NCBI RefSeq assembly: GCF_014205165.1
Contig: NZ_JACHMZ010000001.1
Span: 5,438,501 to 5,502,500, forward strand
DNA from: Micromonospora carbonacea
Lineage (GTDB): Bacteria > Actinomycetota > Actinomycetes > Mycobacteriales > Micromonosporaceae
Length of the DNA: 64,000 nt
Direction: 5' to 3'
Of this stretch, positions 61,724-64,000 are shown piece after piece. The notes beneath the pieces are model-generated. The model saw only the letters and a list, made by a program, of their open reading frames with translations. It had not been told where the DNA came from and did no database searches. Numbering within the stretch: position 1 is the stretch's first letter; the number at the start of each line of letters is the position of its first letter. Made by a program: the position numbers and the translations under genes.

Positions 61724-63178
61724 TCAGCCCCGGCCGCCGTAGACGGTGCGCCCGGAATCGGTGACGTCCTTGCCCAGCCGGCGGGTCAGGTGCAGCCCCT
61801 CCAGCACGAACTCGACGCCGGCCGCCGCCTGCTCGGGCGTCGGCGCGTCGCCCAGCCCGAGCCGGTCGAGGGCCTTGGCGAGCCCCGGCACGGTGCCGAC
61901 CTGGCGCAGCAGCTCGGCCGAGGCGACCAGTTCGCCGGTCTCCACGACCCGGCCGTCGTCCACCAGCGCGGTGAAGCCGGACAGGTCCAGCCCGGCGAGC
62001 CGGGCCCGGAACGTGTCGGCGGTCGCGGTACGCAGCAGGTGGGCGAGGATCTCGACCTCCCGCCCGTCCTCACCGCTCTCGAACTCGACCTTGCCGCGCA
62101 GCGTGGAGGTCACCGACACCGCGTCGCCGACCCGGGCGACGGGCGTCTCCTCGCGTGCCCCGTCGGTGGTGGCACCGGCCGCGAGCAGGCCCGAGCGGCG
62201 CAGCGCGGCGGCGGCGACGGTCTCGGCGGCGGCGATCGCGAACCGGGCCGAGACGCCGGAGCGCTGGTCGACCGACGGGGACTCGCGCACCGCGCGGGCG
62301 AACCGGGCCAGCACCTCCAGCACGTGCTGCGGCACCTCGGCGACCAGGTCGGCCTCCTGCCGGATGAGGGCCAGCTCCAGCTCCAGGCCGAGCGGGTAGT
62401 GGGTGTGGATCTCCGCGCCGAAGCGGTCCTTGAGCGGGGTGATGATCCGGCCCCGGTTGGTGTAGTCCTCCGGGTTGGCGCTGGCCACCAGCAACAGGTC
62501 CAGCGGCAGCCGCAGCTGGTAGCCGCGCACCTGGATGTCGCGCTCCTCCAGCACGTTGAGCAGCGCCACCTGGATGCGCTCGGCCAGGTCGGGCAGCTCG
62601 TTGACGGCGAAGATGCCCCGGTTGGTGCGCGGCACCAACCCGAAGTGGATGGTCTCCGGGTCGCCGAGGGTGCGCCCCTGGGCGATCCGGATCGGGTCGA
62701 CGTCGCCGATGAGGTCGCCGACGCTGGTGTCGGGGGTGGCCAGCTTCTCGCCGTACCGCATGCTGCGGTGCAGCCAGGCGACCGGCAGGTCGTCGCCGGC
62801 CTCGGCGGCCAGGGCGCGGGACGCGGGGGTGAGCGGGTGCATCGGGTGCTCGTTGAGCACCGAGCCGGCGATGACCGGGGTCCACTCGTCGAGCAACGCC
62901 ACCAGGGAGCGGATCAGCCGGGTCTTGCCCTGGCCGCGCTCGCCGAGCAGCACCATGTCGTGTCCGGCGAGCAGCGCCCGCTCGACCTCGGGCAGCACCG
63001 TGTCGTCGTAGCCGACGATGCCGGGGAAGCGGTCCCCGCCGGCACGCAGCCGGGCGAGGAGGTTGTCGCGGAGTTCCTGCTTGACCGTGCGGTAGTGGTG
63101 CCCGGCCTCCCGCAGCGCGCCGAGGGTGGCGGGCAGGTCGGCGGGCGGGACCGGGAGAACCTGGTTGGGCTCAGTCAC
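61724..63178 (-). CDS. MoxR-type AAA ATPase (Mg-chelatase I-like)
   Basis: A 484-aa AAA+ ATPase. Walker A is LLGERGQGKTRL (77-88). FAVNELPDLAERIQVALLNVL contains the Walker B-like/sensor region, and LLLVASANPEDYTNRGRIITPLKDRFG the sensor-1 and arginine-finger region. It resembles magnesium-chelatase subunit I and MoxR proteins, which act with VWA partners, here the next gene. GTG 63178 follows TAGCGT by 7 nt with no Shine-Dalgarno, so the transcript is probably leaderless. No chlorophyll or cobalamin genes are nearby. Confidence 0.92.
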   Translation of the reverse strand: MTEPNQVLPVPPADLPATLGALREAGHHYRTVKQELRDNLLARLRAGGDRFPGIVGYDDTVLPEVERALLAGHDMVLLGERGQGKTRLIRSLVALLDEWTPVIAGSVLNEHPMHPLTPASRALAAEAGDDLPVAWLHRSMRYGEKLATPDTSVGDLIGDVDPIRIAQGRTLGDPETIHFGLVPRTNRGIFAVNELPDLAERIQVALLNVLEERDIQVRGYQLRLPLDLLLVASANPEDYTNRGRIITPLKDRFGAEIHTHYPLGLELELALIRQEADLVAEVPQHVLEVLARFARAVRESPSVDQRSGVSARFAIAAAETVAAAALRRSGLLAAGATTDGAREETPVARVGDAVSVTSTLRGKVEFESGEDGREVEILAHLLRTATADTFRARLAGLDLSGFTALVDDGRVVETGELVASAELLRQVGTVPGLAKALDRLGLGDAPTPEQAAAGVEFVLEGLHLTRRLGKDVTDSGRTVYGGRG

Positions 63179-63185
63179 CCGACCC

Positions 63186-63191
63186 ACGCTA
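63186..63191 (-). promoter_or_regulatory. Leaderless -10 box of MoxR operon
   Basis: On the minus strand TAGCGT (63191 to 63186) is followed by 7 nt and GTG 63178. Confidence 0.45.
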
Positions 63192-63204
63192 GCGCGCCCT
63201 CGTT

Positions 63205-63258
63205 GCAAGGAGGGGCCCCCTGTTAACGCATTCTGTATGGGAAGGGCCCCTTCCTAAC
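63205..63258. repeat. 54-bp dispersed repeat, copy 2
   Basis: Identical at 49 of 54 positions to 7981-8034 and in the same orientation. It lies in the gap between the divergent MoxR operon and the cellulose-binding protein gene, so it cannot be a simple 3' terminator for either. Confidence 0.75.
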
Positions 63259-63372
63259 CGACGGCGGAGGCTCCGGGGCGACGGCGGGCCTGCCCCCGGG
63301 GCGCGGTGGACGTCGGGTGCGGCGTGACGAGACGGATCGCCGATTGACAAGGCAATAGGCGCACATCGATGG

Positions 63373-63386
63373 TTGGAGCGCTCCCA
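63373..63386. promoter_or_regulatory. CebR-type operator at right edge
   Basis: TTGGAGCGCTCCCA matches the CebR operator TGGGAGCGCTCCCA at 13 of 14 positions and lies 36 bp before ATG 63422. It is the second such box in the window (the other is at 4520-4533). Confidence 0.85.
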
Positions 63387-63421
63387 ACCCACCACCTGCC
63401 GCTCCCGTCCCGGAGGCTGCC

Positions 63422-64000
63422 ATGAACCGTCCGCGTCCCAGACTCCGCACCGGCCTGCTGGCGCTGGCCGGCGCGCTGCTGCTCGTGCCCGTCGCCGGCC
63501 TCGCCTCGGCCGCCGAGGCGGCGGAAACGGCCGGCGCCCCCGGAGCCGCCGCCCTGGGCATCCCGGCGCCGCTCTGGACGCCGGCCCCGACACCACCCGC
63601 GACGCCGAGCCCGCGCCCGACGCCGACGCCGACGCCGACCACGGGCGCACCGCACCCGACGGACTACCCGACCCCCACGCCGACCACGGGCCCGCCGTAC
63701 CCGACCGACTCCCCGACTCCCACGCCGACGCACCCGACCGATCCGCCGAGCCCCACGCCGACGACCGCTATCCGCTGCGCGGCGACGTGGCGGCTGGTCA
63801 GCGACTGGCCGGGGGCCTTCCACGCCGAGGTGACGGTGCACAGCACCGGCACCGCGCCGGTGGCCCGCTGGGCGGTGCGCCTGCCGCTCGCCGACGGCCA
63901 GGGGGTACGCGACATCTGGAGCGCCACGATCTCCTCGACCATCGACAACGTGGTCACCATCGGCAACGCCGACTGGAACGGCCGGATCGCCCCGGGGGCC
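63422..64000 (+). CDS. Secreted CBM2 protein, partial (runs off the window)
   Basis: The first 193 codons of a secreted protein; no stop codon is reached. A signal peptide (about 1-32, LASAAEAAE) leads into a long Pro/Thr linker with PTPTPTT and PTD units (about 45-110). A CBM2-like cellulose-binding domain follows (CAATWRLVSDWPGAFHAEV, then WAVRLPLADGQGV and NADWNGRIAPG). A catalytic domain may lie beyond the edge. The CebR box just upstream supports cellulose-linked regulation together with the GH12 gene. ATG 63422 has GGAGG about 6 nt upstream. Confidence 0.85.
   Translation, partial: MNRPRPRLRTGLLALAGALLLVPVAGLASAAEAAETAGAPGAAALGIPAPLWTPAPTPPATPSPRPTPTPTPTTGAPHPTDYPTPTPTTGPPYPTDSPTPTPTHPTDPPSPTPTTAIRCAATWRLVSDWPGAFHAEVTVHSTGTAPVARWAVRLPLADGQGVRDIWSATISSTIDNVVTIGNADWNGRIAPGA

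Noticed and set aside
59770..63178. MoxR-VWA pair as part of a ternary conflict system
   Set aside because: The layout is the ordinary CoxE/MoxR maturation-type operon, and it lies more than 20 kb from the defence-like genes with no effector gene adjacent.

Overview
The window is high-GC actinobacterial DNA, most likely from Micromonospora or a close relative. The evidence is strong G/C bias at third codon positions, frequent GTG starts, CebR-type cellulose-utilisation operators, a caa3-type oxidase subunit I, a probable 10-methyl fatty acid operon and a 54-bp dispersed repeat. The genus is inferred from these features, not from a marker gene. No rRNA, tRNA, CRISPR array or complete insertion sequence was seen.

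Layout. 0.3-10.4 kb: ctaD, an FAD monooxygenase divergent from an IclR regulator, a secreted GH12 endoglucanase behind a CebR box, an aldo/keto reductase, a threonine synthase, a GH15 glucoamylase/trehalase-like enzyme and a cupin. 10.7-20.7 kb: small accessory genes (sulfotransferase, Beta-family protein, cysteine-free HesB-like protein, aquaporin, pentapeptide protein, serine hydrolase, NAD(P)-binding protein, F420/FMN oxidoreductase, DUF6642-like protein). 20.9-28 kb: a small HRWG-motif protein with a repetitive tail (its paralogue is at 14.9 kb), an archaeal-type ATPase, a secreted endonuclease I, a second aldo/keto reductase, a globin-FNR fusion and a secreted FnIII-CBM3-like protein.

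28-39.3 kb looks like a conflict/defence island. It holds a membrane-anchored APH-fold kinase-like protein, an SF1 helicase-like ATPase, an AbiEi/AbiEii toxin-antitoxin pair, a caspase-Ser/Thr kinase fusion of visibly lower GC, and a divergent PLD-nuclease/DEAH-helicase/DUF3427 protein.

39.3-46.3 kb: membrane proteins, a truncated trypsin-like protease, a YidD-like protein, a gluconate kinase gene broken by an internal deletion plus its GntP permease, then about 600 bp of short repeats. 46.3-64 kb: a GGDEF-EAL protein, a two-gene operon of an unknown 511-aa protein and a Cas4/RecB-like nuclease with four cysteines, two MFS transporters, a methyltransferase/FAD-reductase pair resembling the 10-methyl fatty acid system, a GlxA-type regulator, a MoxR ATPase/VWA pair and, at the right edge, the start of a second CebR-boxed cellulose-binding protein.

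Many genes have a TANNNT box 6-7 nt before the start codon and no Shine-Dalgarno sequence. This is the layout of leaderless transcripts and was used to fix several starts.
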